NCBI GenBank assembly: GCA_028285625.1
Contig: JANQOX010000023.1
Coordinates: 1 to 64,000, forward strand
DNA from: Myxococcota bacterium
Lineage (GTDB): Bacteria > Myxococcota_A > UBA9160 > UBA6930
Length of the DNA: 64,000 bases
Reading direction: 5' to 3'
Part shown: positions 42,232 through 52,857 of the stretch, one piece after another
Numbering within the stretch: the first letter of the stretch is position 1
Layout: the number at the start of each line of letters is the position of its first letter
Translations under genes and position numbers: made by a program
The notes under the pieces: model-generated
The model's input: only the letters and a program-made list of their open reading frames with translations
What the model was told of the DNA's origin: nothing
The model's database searches: none

Positions 42232-42990
42232 ATGCGACGCGTCCGCTCCACCCTCGCCTGCTCGCTCCTGGCCGTGGCCCTCGCGGTGGGCGGATCGGCG
42301 CTACCGGCGGGCGCCGCGATGATCGCCGCCTGGGACTTCGACGACGGCACCGCGAACGACCAGACCGGCAACGGCTACGACCTCACGCCCCAGGGTGCCG
42401 GCCCGGCCGTGACCTTCACGGGCGGCGTCGCGCGGTTCGCGGGCAACGATGCCAACCCGTCGTTCTTGTCGACGACCGGCCCGGGAGGCATGACGGCCTT
42501 CACGGTGTCGCTCTTCGTCCGGCCCCAGGGACCGTCGGTCTCGCAGGGGCAGTACCAGGGGATCTTCAGCAACAACACCCCGTCCACCGCACTCTTCTCC
42601 TGGCAGATCGAGAGCTTCGACGGACGCTACCAGTGGCGCAACGCGGCGGGCACCTTCGATCTGGGTGCGTCGTCGGGCGTGGGCGTCTGGGACCACATCG
42701 TGGTGCGCAAGCTCAGCCCTACCTCGGGCGACGCCTGGCTGAACGGCGTGCAGGTGGCGAGCTTCTCGGCGAACCCGGGCGGGCTCCAGAACTTCCGCCT
42801 GGGGACCAACCGCAACAGCAACCGGCTGCTCACCATGGACCTCGACGACGTGCGCGTCTTCGACACGATCGAGGCCCCGGCGAGCCTGGCGGCCGTGCCC
42901 GCTCCGGCCGTCGCACCGCTGCTGGCGGTCGCGCTCGCGACAGCGTTGGCGCTCCACGAGCGCCGGCCGGCCCCGGATCGGAGCCGCTAG
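42232..42990 (+). CDS. LamG-like secreted protein with VPAPA C-terminal sorting signal
   Basis: 252 residues. Signal peptide STLACSLLAVALAVGGSALPAGA. The mature domain looks like a concanavalin/LamG fold: AAWDFDDGTANDQTGNGYDL, then VARFAGNDANPSFLSTTGPG, FTVSLFVRPQG, WDHIVVRKLSPTSGDAWLNG and MDLDDVRVFDTIEAP. The C-terminus reads AAVPAPAVAPLLAVALATAL followed by ALHERRPAP: a short Pro motif, a hydrophobic span and a basic end, the tripartite PEP-CTERM layout with VPAP in place of VPEP. It is thus a likely substrate of the exosortase at 20.5 kb. It ends beside clpA. Confidence 0.78.
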   Translation: MRRVRSTLACSLLAVALAVGGSALPAGAAMIAAWDFDDGTANDQTGNGYDLTPQGAGPAVTFTGGVARFAGNDANPSFLSTTGPGGMTAFTVSLFVRPQGPSVSQGQYQGIFSNNTPSTALFSWQIESFDGRYQWRNAAGTFDLGASSGVGVWDHIVVRKLSPTSGDAWLNGVQVASFSANPGGLQNFRLGTNRNSNRLLTMDLDDVRVFDTIEAPASLAAVPAPAVAPLLAVALATALALHERRPAPDRSR

Positions 42991-43034
42991 CTCGAACTCG
43001 GGTCGGAGCTTCAGCTCGAACTCGGGTCGGAGCT

Positions 43035-43036
<2 letters not shown>
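42989..43036. repeat. Two perfect 24-bp tandem repeats at a convergent junction
   Basis: AGCTCGAACTCGGGTCGG plus AGCTTC occurs at 42989-43012 and again at 43013-43036, with a third partial AGCTCGA at 43037-43043. The array starts inside the TAG of the LamG-like gene and runs into the stop codon of clpA. Confidence 0.85.
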
Positions 43037-45275
<2,239 letters not shown>

Positions 45276-45353
45276 GGGTTGCCTCGGTGGGGGCTCGACG
45301 GTTGCCTCGATGGGGACGGTACGGGGGCCTCGCGGGAGGGGTCCGAGGGCATC

Positions 45354-45725
45354 TCACTCGGGCTCCACGCCCGCCCGGAGAGGGTAGCCGCGCTCTTCGG
45401 CCAGGCGGTGGACCGCAGCGGCCTTGGTCTCCGCCACCTCGAGCACGTACACGCCGGCCACCCCCGAGCCCGAGCGGTGGATCCGCAGCATCAGCGCGGT
45501 GCTCTCCGAGGGACTCTTGCGAAAGATGCTCTCGAGCACCGAGACGACGAACCCCATGGGGGTGTAGTCGTCGTTGAACAGGATCACCTTGAACCGGGGC
45601 GGGCGCGCCTGCTTGGGCCGCGTGCGCTCGGCGACGCCGCCCTCGCGTCGGGAGCCGTCCTTGGGACGCTCGCCGCCGCCACCCCCGGAGCTACCGATGC
45701 CCCCGGCCTCCGCGCGTGCCGACAT
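45354..45725 (-). CDS. clpS: ATP-dependent Clp protease adaptor ClpS
   Basis: 123 residues. ClpS delivers N-degron substrates to ClpA. Core motif FKVILFNDDYTPMGFVV holds the N-end-rule pocket residues; FRKSPSESTALMLRIHRSGSG and VYVLEVAETKAAAVHRLAEE follow, the last contacting ClpA. The N-terminal ~42 residues are a Gly/Ser/Arg-rich extension, longer than usual. Start at ATG 45725, the first with a sensible position. Confidence 0.95.
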   Translation of the reverse strand: MSARAEAGGIGSSGGGGGERPKDGSRREGGVAERTRPKQARPPRFKVILFNDDYTPMGFVVSVLESIFRKSPSESTALMLRIHRSGSGVAGVYVLEVAETKAAAVHRLAEERGYPLRAGVEPE

Positions 45726-45787
45726 GCCGTCAGGGTAGCGAAGCGGCGACACGCTTCGCGGCGGCGGGCCCCGGCTACAATCGCTCG

Positions 45788-46930
45788 ATGGCCGAGGTCG
45801 CACTGCTCGAGGGCGTCGCGGAGATCGCCCAGGACGAGTGGGACGCCCTGGTGGCCGACGACTCGCCGTTTCTCGAGTGGGGCTTTCTCGCCTCCCTCGA
45901 GCAGTCGGGCGCCGTCTCCGGGGAGACCGGCTGGGGCGCCCGCCCCCTGGTCGTGCGCGAAGAGGGCCGGCTGGTCGCGGCGTGCCCGGTCTACGTGAAG
46001 GGCCACAGCGAAGGCGAGTTCGTCTTCGACTGGGGCTGGGCCGACGCGGCGCACCGCGCCGGGATCGACTACTACCCCAAGCTGCTCGTGGGCGTGCCGT
46101 TCACGCCGGTGACCGGCGGCCGGCTGCTCACCGCGCCGGGCGCGCCCCGCCCCGCCCTGCTCCGGACCCTGGCCGGCGCGCTGCGTGAAATCTGCCGGGC
46201 GAACGGCCTGTCGGGCGTGCACGTGAACTTCTGCCGAGAAGACGAGCGGGACGCGCTCGAGGCGGAGGGCTTCCACCCGCGGCTCGGCCTGCAGTACCAC
46301 TGGCACAACCACGGCTTCGACGACTTCGAAGGCTACCTGGGCAGCCTGCGCAGCAAGCGGCGCAACCAGGTGCGTCGGGAACGGCGTGAGCTCGAGGCCC
46401 AGGACGTCGAGATCGAGGTGCTGACCGGCGACGCGATCTCGACCGAACTCGCGGGCCCGATGTTCGAGATCTACCGCGTGACCGTCGACCACCACCCGTA
46501 CGGTCGCCGCTACCTCAACCGGCCGTTCTTCGATCTCCTGCACGAGCGCTTTCGCGACCGGCTCTGCCACGTGGTCGCCCGGCAGAGGGGCGAGATCGTG
46601 GCCGGCGCGGTGAACGTCCAGAAGGGGGACGCGCTCTACGGCCGCTATTGGGGCTGCTTCAAGGAGCTTCGCCACCTCCACTTCAACGTCTGCTACTACG
46701 CCGGCATCGAGCACAGCATCCGCAGTGGCTTCACCCGGTTCGAGCCCGGCGCCGGCGGCAGCTACAAGCAGATGCGGGGCTTCGACGCCCACCCGACCTG
46801 GAGCGCGCACTACCTCGCCGACCCGCGCCTCGATGGTGCCGTCGCGCGGTTCCTCGAGGAAGAGCGACGGGAGGCCAGCGAGACGATCGACTGGTACCGC
46901 GAGAACACGTCCCGGCGGCGCGGCGCGTGA
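45788..46930 (+). CDS. GNAT-superfamily acyl/aminoacyl transferase-like protein (COG3146 type)
   Basis: 380 residues, soluble. The layout matches the COG3146/DUF482 family of GNAT-fold proteins related to peptidoglycan cross-bridge (FemAB-like) transferases: FLEWGFLASLEQSGAVSGETGW at the start (split at the second Glu), LRSKRRNQVRRERRELEAQD in the middle and the C-terminal HFNVCYYAGIEHSIRSGFTR with FEPGAGGSYKQMRGF. The family function is not established. It is divergent from clpS and 22 nt before an MFS gene. Confidence 0.85.
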   Translation: MAEVALLEGVAEIAQDEWDALVADDSPFLEWGFLASLEQSGAVSGETGWGARPLVVREEGRLVAACPVYVKGHSEGEFVFDWGWADAAHRAGIDYYPKLLVGVPFTPVTGGRLLTAPGAPRPALLRTLAGALREICRANGLSGVHVNFCREDERDALEAEGFHPRLGLQYHWHNHGFDDFEGYLGSLRSKRRNQVRRERRELEAQDVEIEVLTGDAISTELAGPMFEIYRVTVDHHPYGRRYLNRPFFDLLHERFRDRLCHVVARQRGEIVAGAVNVQKGDALYGRYWGCFKELRHLHFNVCYYAGIEHSIRSGFTRFEPGAGGSYKQMRGFDAHPTWSAHYLADPRLDGAVARFLEEERREASETIDWYRENTSRRRGA

Positions 46931-46952
46931 GCTACAGCCCGCGGCGAGAAGC

Positions 46953-48167
46953 GTGAACGCCTCGCCGCCCGCGCCCTCGCGCGAACCGAACCCCACCGCC
47001 GTCCTCCTGCGGCGCTACGGCACGACGGTCTATGCGCCCGCATTCCTGATCTCTGCGGGCGTCGGCGCGGTGATCCCGGCCACGCCGCTGCTCGCCGGCG
47101 AGTTGGGCGGCGGGCTCGCGGTCGCGGGCCTCGCCGTGGCCATGCGCTCGGGCGGCACCATGGCCATGGACGTGCCGGCGGGCCTGCTGGTCGCCCGGCT
47201 CGGCGACCGCCGCCTGATGATTCTCGGGGCCGCGCTCACCGGCCTGCTCGCCCTCGCGGCCTCGGCCACCGATCGGCTGCCCGCCTGGTTGGCCCTGGTC
47301 TTCGCTTCGGGCGCGGCCCTCGGCCTGTTCTCGATGACGCGGATGCACTTCATGGCCGTGCAGATCGAGGCGCCCGTGCGGGGCCGGGCCATGGCCATGC
47401 TGGGCGGCATGGGGCGGTTCGGCGTCTTCGTGGGACCGATCCTCGGGGGCCTGGTGGCCGACCGTGCAGGGCTTCACGCCGCGTTCGCCGTCCAGGCGGT
47501 GCTGTCCTTCGCCGCGGCGCTGCTGTTGCTGCGCCTGCCTCGGCCGGCCCGGCCCACACCCGACGACCCGGGTCGCACCAAGCCCCCCCCGGTCGCGGCC
47601 ACGCTGAGAAGCCACGCCGCGGGGCTGGGCGGCGCGGGCCTCGTGGCCCTGGGCCTTCAGGTGGTGCGCCAGGCGCGCCACCTGCTGCTCCCGCTCTGGG
47701 GCGATGCGATCGGACTCGACGTGGCCGAGATCGGACTGGTGGTGGGTCTGTCGAGCGGGCTCGACATGCTCTTCTTCCACCCGGCCGGCGTCCTGATGGA
47801 CCGCTTCGGCAGGCGCGCGTCGGGGGTGCCGAGCCTGCTGCTCTTCGCCACGGGCCTCGCCGCCCTGCCCCTCGTGACCGGGTTCGCGGGTCTGATGGCG
47901 GTCGGCCTGGTCATCGGCTTCGGCAACGGGCTCTCGGCCGGGTTCGTGATGACCCTGGGCGCCGACCTCGCACCCGAAGGCAACCGGGGGCCCTTTCTCG
48001 GGGTCTGGAGGCTGATCGCCGACACGGGATCGGCCGGGGGTCCCCTGGTGGTGGGGGCCGCGGCGCAGGCCACGTCGCTCGGCGTTGCGGCCTTCGGCGC
48101 TGCGGGCCTGGGGCTGGCGGCCGCCCTGGTGCTGGTCGCATGGGTCGGCGAGACGCTTCGGAACTAG
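46953..48167 (+). CDS. Major facilitator superfamily transporter
   Basis: 404 residues with twelve hydrophobic spans. The MFS loop 2-3 motif reads GLLVARLGDRRLMILG and its second-half counterpart GVLMDRFGRRASGVPS. GRAMAMLGGMGRFGVFVGPILGG is like motif C of exporters. Substrate unknown; drug or metabolite efflux is most likely. GTG start after a GCGAGAAG site. It probably shares a transcript with the upstream GNAT-like gene. Confidence 0.9.
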   Translation: MNASPPAPSREPNPTAVLLRRYGTTVYAPAFLISAGVGAVIPATPLLAGELGGGLAVAGLAVAMRSGGTMAMDVPAGLLVARLGDRRLMILGAALTGLLALAASATDRLPAWLALVFASGAALGLFSMTRMHFMAVQIEAPVRGRAMAMLGGMGRFGVFVGPILGGLVADRAGLHAAFAVQAVLSFAAALLLLRLPRPARPTPDDPGRTKPPPVAATLRSHAAGLGGAGLVALGLQVVRQARHLLLPLWGDAIGLDVAEIGLVVGLSSGLDMLFFHPAGVLMDRFGRRASGVPSLLLFATGLAALPLVTGFAGLMAVGLVIGFGNGLSAGFVMTLGADLAPEGNRGPFLGVWRLIADTGSAGGPLVVGAAAQATSLGVAAFGAAGLGLAAALVLVAWVGETLRN

Positions 48168-48242
48168 CCGCGAAGCGACGGTCCGGAACGAGTCGCGATG
48201 CGACGGTCCCAAGCTAGCCGCGACGCGACGGTTCGGAACGAG
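48168..48242. repeat. Three 25-bp tandem repeats at a convergent junction
   Basis: Copies at 48168-48192, 48193-48217 and 48218-48242 follow the pattern CGCGA(A/T/C)GCGACGGT(C/T) then CGGAAC or CCAAGC and (G/T)AG. The end of the MFS gene (CGGAACTAG) looks like the end of a preceding copy, and the following gene end (GCGCGAAGCGAC) like the start of the next. Confidence 0.85.
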
Positions 48243-48244
48243 TG

Positions 48245-48736
48245 CTAGGCGCGAAGCGACACGCTGCGGTCTTCGGCCCCGACCTCGGGGACCCAGACGG
48301 TGTCGCCGTACTGCACGCCCAGCCAGATCGCCGTGGTACTGCGAAACACGCGCTTGGCCGGGCTCTCGCCGTAGAGCGTGATCTCGACCTCGTCGAGCTC
48401 CCAGGCATCGTCCGAGCCGGACCGTTGGCCGGTCTGCTTGCGCAGGTACACGCGGTCGATCTCCGGGAAACCCACGAAGAAGAGCGTCGGGTCGTTCCAG
48501 TCACCACGGGCCATCTTGGGCTCGCGGGCGCCCACGGTGGCCTCGCCCTCCCAGACTTCGCCCAGGGCGTACTTCACACGGGAGCGCCGCTCGAAGTCGT
48601 CGAACCACGCCACGTCGAGCGGAAACTCGCGCCCGCCAGCGGTGCCCGACACGCCCACGTAGATCATGTCATCGGTTCCCGAGTGCTTGCCCAGCCCGGT
48701 GTTGAGCTGGACCACGATGCCGCGCAGGGTACTCAC
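48245..48736 (-). CDS. PLAT/LH2-like domain protein (tentative)
   Basis: 163 residues, no signal peptide. VVQLNTGLGKHSGTDDMIYVGVSG at the start (split: NTG, GTDD), RKQTGQRSGSDDAWELDEVEI later, and acidic/aromatic strands between resemble PLAT/LH2 beta-sandwich domains, where GTDA and a Trp-x-L-x-x-V strand recur. This is a visual resemblance only. The function is unknown. It is divergent from the lipocalin-like gene at 48817. Confidence 0.45.
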   Translation of the reverse strand: MSTLRGIVVQLNTGLGKHSGTDDMIYVGVSGTAGGREFPLDVAWFDDFERRSRVKYALGEVWEGEATVGAREPKMARGDWNDPTLFFVGFPEIDRVYLRKQTGQRSGSDDAWELDEVEITLYGESPAKRVFRSTTAIWLGVQYGDTVWVPEVGAEDRSVSLRA

Positions 48737-48816
48737 GAGCGATCCTTTCGGAGGGAGTCTTGTAGTATACCCGGACCGCTCCGCACCGGAACGCGGCGGA
48801 ACCCGCAGGAGGCCCC

Positions 48817-49797
48817 ATGGCCCGGATCGTTGGCAACCTCGTGCCCGAGGACGACTACACCCACCCCCTCGGCCCCGAGAAGAACTTCAACGAGAGCATG
48901 TACTTCAACTTCTTCGACACCCGCCGCTCGCTGGGGGGCTGGTTCCGCATGGGCAACCGCGCGAACGAGGGCCAGGCGGAGATGACGGTGTGCCTCTACC
49001 TCGAGGGCGGCCGGGTGCTGTTCGCGTTCAAGCGGCCGTCGATCGACTCGAACGACGCCTTCGACGCGGGGGGGCTGCGCTTCGAGGTGGAGGAGCCCGG
49101 CCAGCGGCTCCGCACGACCTACGAGGGCTCGGTGGTGGACCTCGCGGAGCCGCGTCAGATGGCCGACCCGCGCAAGGCATTCTCCGACAACCCGAAACGG
49201 CGCATCCGCTTCGATCTGTTGCACGACGCCGTGGGGCCCATGTATGGCAGCAGCGGCAGCAAGCGCGAGGCCGCAAAGGACCCGGACAAGCAGTTCGGCA
49301 AGGCCCACTACGAACAGCACATGCACGTGACGGGCACGCTCACCATCGACGACGAGACGATCGAGATCGACGGCTACGGCCTCCGCGACCACTCGTGGGG
49401 CCCGCGCTACTGGCAGGCGATCCACCGCTACGAGTGGCTCACGCTCAACTTCGGGCCCGACCTCGGGGCGATGGTCTCGATCATCGAACGCGACCCCGAG
49501 GGCAAGGAGCGCAGTACGGGCGGGGTCCTGGTCCGCGGCATGGAGATGGAGCGGCTGGTCTCGGCCGAGATCGACGCCGAGTACGAGGACAACGACCTCT
49601 ACCACACCCACGTGACGGCACGCGTACGCACCGAGGCGGGGGAGGAGCTCACCATCGAGGGTGAGGTGAAGGGATTCATCCCGCTTCGCAACCGCCGCGA
49701 GGGCCTGGTCACCCACATTGGCGAGGGCATGACCGAGTGGACCCTGGGCGACCGCAAGGGTCACGGGCTGTCCGAGTTCCTGCGGCAGGTGAAGTAG
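48817..49797 (+). CDS. Lipocalin-like (CrtC/AttH-type, DUF7064/7065-like) protein
   Basis: 326 residues, soluble, no signal peptide. MYFNFFDTRRSLGGWFRMGNR at the start (split after the Arg pair), a central beta-rich body, and the hallmark IDGYGLRDHSWGPRYWQAIH followed by a second beta half. The GxxDHSWGPR motif is shared by hydroxyneurosporene-dehydrogenase/AttH-like and DUF7064-like proteins, thought to bind hydrophobic molecules. No catalytic role is proven. It ends 7 nt before the TRAP binding-protein gene, so its ligand may be linked to that transporter. Confidence 0.65.
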   Translation: MARIVGNLVPEDDYTHPLGPEKNFNESMYFNFFDTRRSLGGWFRMGNRANEGQAEMTVCLYLEGGRVLFAFKRPSIDSNDAFDAGGLRFEVEEPGQRLRTTYEGSVVDLAEPRQMADPRKAFSDNPKRRIRFDLLHDAVGPMYGSSGSKREAAKDPDKQFGKAHYEQHMHVTGTLTIDDETIEIDGYGLRDHSWGPRYWQAIHRYEWLTLNFGPDLGAMVSIIERDPEGKERSTGGVLVRGMEMERLVSAEIDAEYEDNDLYHTHVTARVRTEAGEELTIEGEVKGFIPLRNRREGLVTHIGEGMTEWTLGDRKGHGLSEFLRQVK

Positions 49798-49804
49798 GGC
49801 CGGC

Positions 49805-50866
49805 GTGAATCGACCGACGCGCGTCCTGGCCCGCGGTGGTGCGGCCCTGCTGCTGGTGGGCCTGCTGGCGTCCTGGCCGGCGGTGCCGGCCGCCGGTGCG
49901 GGAACGCGGATCAAGATCCAGTCGGGCTTCGGCTTCAGCGTGCCGGTGCTGGGCGAGATGATCCGGCATTTCGAGCAGCGCATGCAGGCTCTCCCCGGCC
50001 ACGACCTGCGGATCCGGCTCTACGACGCCGGCAAGCTGGTCCCCACGCTGCAGATCTTCGACGCCGTGAGCGCGGGCAAGATCGACGCCGGGTTCACCTT
50101 CCCGGGCTACTGGATGGGCAAGCTCCCGGCGGTGACGGTCTTCGGCTCGGTGCCCTTCGGGCCGGAGGCGCCGGAGTACCTGGCCTGGCTGCACGAAGGC
50201 GGCGGTCTCGAACTGTGGCGGGAGCTCTATGCGGCCCACGACGCCGTGCCCGTACCCTGCGGCGTGATCCCGCCCGAGGCGTCGGGGTGGTTCCGTGCGC
50301 CCATCGAGAGCGTGGACGACCTTCGCGGCAAGAAGATCCGGTACGCCGGTCTCGGTGGGAAGGTGCTCGAGAAGCTCGGCGCCTCGATCACCATGCTCGC
50401 CGCCGGCGACATCTTCCTGTCGCTCGAGCGCGGCGTGATCGATGCCACCGAGTACTCGATGCCCGCGGTCGACCAGCCCCTGGGCTTCTACAAGGTCGCC
50501 AAGCACTACTACTTTCCCGGCTGGCACCAGCCGTCGTCGCTGATGGAGCTCGTGTTCCACAAGCCCGCCTGGGAGGCCCTCACGCCCGCTCAGCAGGCGA
50601 GCATCGAGACCGCCTGCGATGCGACCACGCTCTACGGGCTCACGCGTGGCACCGCGATCCAGGGCCCGGCGCTGGCCTTCTATCGCGAAGAAGGCGTGAC
50701 CATCCACGAGTGGCCGCCGGAGCTGATGACCCGTTTTCGCGAGGCCTCGGCCGAGGTGATGGACGAGGCCAGCGCCGAGGACCCCTCCTTTCGCAAGGCG
50801 TGGGAGTCCCTGAAGCGCTTCCGCGCCGAGCACCGCGACTGGGCCCAGCGGGCCTACGCGCGGTAG
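49805..50866 (+). CDS. TRAP transporter substrate-binding protein DctP-type
   Basis: 353 residues, GTG start. Signal peptide GGAALLLVGLLASWPAVPAAGAG. DctP features: GHDLRIRLYDAGKLVPTLQI, DAVSAGKIDAGFTFPGYWMG, PIESVDDLRGKKIRYAGLGG with the substrate-binding Arg, and LSLERGVIDATEYSMPA. This periplasmic protein presents a carboxylate-type solute to the membrane subunits encoded next. TRAP specificity cannot be read from sequence alone; the PGYWMGKLP region fits the sugar-acid/keto-acid branch. Confidence 0.93.
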   Translation: MNRPTRVLARGGAALLLVGLLASWPAVPAAGAGTRIKIQSGFGFSVPVLGEMIRHFEQRMQALPGHDLRIRLYDAGKLVPTLQIFDAVSAGKIDAGFTFPGYWMGKLPAVTVFGSVPFGPEAPEYLAWLHEGGGLELWRELYAAHDAVPVPCGVIPPEASGWFRAPIESVDDLRGKKIRYAGLGGKVLEKLGASITMLAAGDIFLSLERGVIDATEYSMPAVDQPLGFYKVAKHYYFPGWHQPSSLMELVFHKPAWEALTPAQQASIETACDATTLYGLTRGTAIQGPALAFYREEGVTIHEWPPELMTRFREASAEVMDEASAEDPSFRKAWESLKRFRAEHRDWAQRAYAR

Positions 50867-50882
50867 CGGCCCGGCGCGGCCG

Positions 50883-51461
50883 ATGGCCGAGCACGGCCTT
50901 CTCGACCGCGGGCTCCTGGGCCTCTCCCAGAGCGCGTCCGCGCTGTCGCGACGCGTCGGGACGGCGGCGGCGTGGCTCTACCCGCTTCTCGTCGGCGTCC
51001 TCGTCCTGAACGTGGGCCTGCGCTACGGGCTGGGTCGCGGGTTCATCGAGCTCGAAGAGCTGCAATGGCACCTGTTCGCAGCCGCCTTTCTGCTGGGCTT
51101 CGCATACACGTACGCCGAGGACGAGCACGTGCGGGTCGACCTGCTGCACGCGCGCCTCTCGCCGCGCGCCCAGGCCTGGATCGAGCTACTCGGCTGCCTG
51201 CTGCTGCTGTTTCCGTTCTCGGCCTTCGTGACGGTTTCGGCCTGGGACTTCTTCGCCACCTCGTGGGCGCTGGGCGAACGCTCGCCCATGCCGAGCGGCC
51301 TGCCAGCCCGCTACGTGATCAAGTTCGTCCTGTTCGCAGCGCTGGCCCTGCTGTCGCTCCAGGCCTTGGGCACCGCCGCACGCAGTGCACTGGTGCTGCG
51401 CGGCCACGACCCCGATGCCGGCGAGGCCCGGCGCGCCGCGGCCACCGGCACGGTGACCTGA
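50883..51461 (+). CDS. TRAP transporter small permease DctQ-type
   Basis: 192 residues with four hydrophobic spans. VLVLNVGLRYGLGRGFIELE and LQWHLFAAAFLLGFAYTYAE, followed by DEHVRVDLLHARLSPRAQAW, are classic DctQ motifs. It lies 16 nt after dctP and 3 nt before dctM. It forms a tight complex with the large permease subunit. Confidence 0.92.
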   Translation: MAEHGLLDRGLLGLSQSASALSRRVGTAAAWLYPLLVGVLVLNVGLRYGLGRGFIELEELQWHLFAAAFLLGFAYTYAEDEHVRVDLLHARLSPRAQAWIELLGCLLLLFPFSAFVTVSAWDFFATSWALGERSPMPSGLPARYVIKFVLFAALALLSLQALGTAARSALVLRGHDPDAGEARRAAATGTVT

Positions 51462-51464
51462 ACC

Positions 51465-52826
51465 GTGGACCTCGACTGGAACCTGCTGTTCGTGGCGCTC
51501 ATGTTCGCCACGTTCGTGGGACTGCTGCTCACCGGCTACCCGGTGGCGTTCGTGCTGGCCGGGGTCGGGGTCGTGTTCGCCGTGGCCGGCGAGGTGCTGA
51601 ACGCATACGGCCTGCCGGTGGATGCCGACCTCACCACGCTCTCCCTGGTGGTCGACCGCATCTACGGCACGATGTCGAGCTACGGGCTCGTCCCCCTGCC
51701 CTTGTTCATCTTCATGGGCCACATGCTCGACCAGAGCGGCGTGGCGGCCGACCTGCTCGAGTCGCTCCAGACGATGCTCGCGCGGGTGGCAGGGGGCATG
51801 GCCCTGGGCGTGACGCTGCTCGGCGTCGTGCTCGCCGCGTCCACCGGCATCATCGGTGCCTCGGTCGCGCTGCTCGGCACCCTGGCGCTGCCCGCGATGT
51901 TGGCGAACGGCTACCAGAAGGAGCTCGCCGTGGGCACCGTGGCCGCGTCGGGCTGCCTGGGCATCCTGATCCCGCCGAGCATCATGCTGGTGCTGATGAG
52001 CGAGCCCATGCAGCTCTCGGTCGGCGATCTCTTCCTCGGTGCGCTGTTCCCCGGACTCGTCCTCGCGGGGCTCTACCTCGGCTACCTCGTCGTGATCTGC
52101 CTGGCGCGGCCCCAGTTCGCCCCCCCCGCGCGGCGGGCCGAAGCGGGCGAGCAGGAGCAGGGTGCGGCCTGGGCCCTGGTGCGCGCGCTGCTACCGCCCC
52201 TCGGACTGATCCTGGCCGTCCTGGGGTCGATCTTCTTCGGCATCGTGTCGCCGTCCGAGGCCGCAGGGGTGGGCGCGATCGGCGCCACGTTGCTCGCCCT
52301 GGCCCGGGGGCGGCTCGACCGGGCCACGCTCACCGAGGCGTCCCGGGCTACGGCACGGACCACGTCTTTCATCTTCGCGATCTTCCTGGGCGCCACCTGT
52401 TTCTCGGTGGTGCTCCGCGGGCTGGGCGGCGACGAGGTCATCGAGGCGGGCATCACGGCCCTGCCCTTCGGGCCCACCGGAATCGTCGTCTGCCTGATGG
52501 CGCTGGTGTTCGCCCTGGGGTTCTTCCTCGACTGGATCGAGATCACGCTGATCGTGCTGCCCCTGGTCGAACCCGTGACGGCCACGCTGGGCATCGACAA
52601 GCTCTGGTTCACGGTGCTGGTGGCGGTCTGCCTCCAGACCTCGTTCCTCACCCCGCCGGTGGGCTTTGCGCTCTTCTACCTGCGCGGCGTAGCGCCACCG
52701 GGGATCGAACTCGGCCACCTCTATCGCGGCATCGTGCCCTTCGTCGGCCTGCAGCTCGTCGGCCTGCTGCTGATCTTCCTCTTCCCCGCCCTCGTCACCT
52801 GGCTCCCCGCCACCGCCTTCGACTAG
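51465..52826 (+). CDS. TRAP transporter large permease DctM-type
   Basis: 453 residues, about twelve hydrophobic spans, GTG start. It carries the sodium-coupled transport core: LTGYPVAFVLAGVGVVFAV, GLVPLPLFIFMGHMLDQSG, VVLAASTGIIGASVALLGTL, ASGCLGILIPPSIMLVLM and the second-half LTPPVGFALFYLRGVAP. Full length. It completes a dctPQM operon with dctP and dctQ. A hairpin follows its stop. Confidence 0.95.
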   Translation: MDLDWNLLFVALMFATFVGLLLTGYPVAFVLAGVGVVFAVAGEVLNAYGLPVDADLTTLSLVVDRIYGTMSSYGLVPLPLFIFMGHMLDQSGVAADLLESLQTMLARVAGGMALGVTLLGVVLAASTGIIGASVALLGTLALPAMLANGYQKELAVGTVAASGCLGILIPPSIMLVLMSEPMQLSVGDLFLGALFPGLVLAGLYLGYLVVICLARPQFAPPARRAEAGEQEQGAAWALVRALLPPLGLILAVLGSIFFGIVSPSEAAGVGAIGATLLALARGRLDRATLTEASRATARTTSFIFAIFLGATCFSVVLRGLGGDEVIEAGITALPFGPTGIVVCLMALVFALGFFLDWIEITLIVLPLVEPVTATLGIDKLWFTVLVAVCLQTSFLTPPVGFALFYLRGVAPPGIELGHLYRGIVPFVGLQLVGLLLIFLFPALVTWLPATAFD

Positions 52827-52834
52827 GGAGAAGT

Positions 52835-52855
52835 GGGGACGGAAAGAACGTCCCC
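52835..52855. terminator. Hairpin after the TRAP operon
   Basis: GGGGACG-GAAAGAA-CGTCCCC is a perfect 7-bp stem with a 7-nt loop between convergent genes. It is probably a bidirectional terminator, though without a T run. Confidence 0.55.
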
Positions 52856-52857
52856 GT

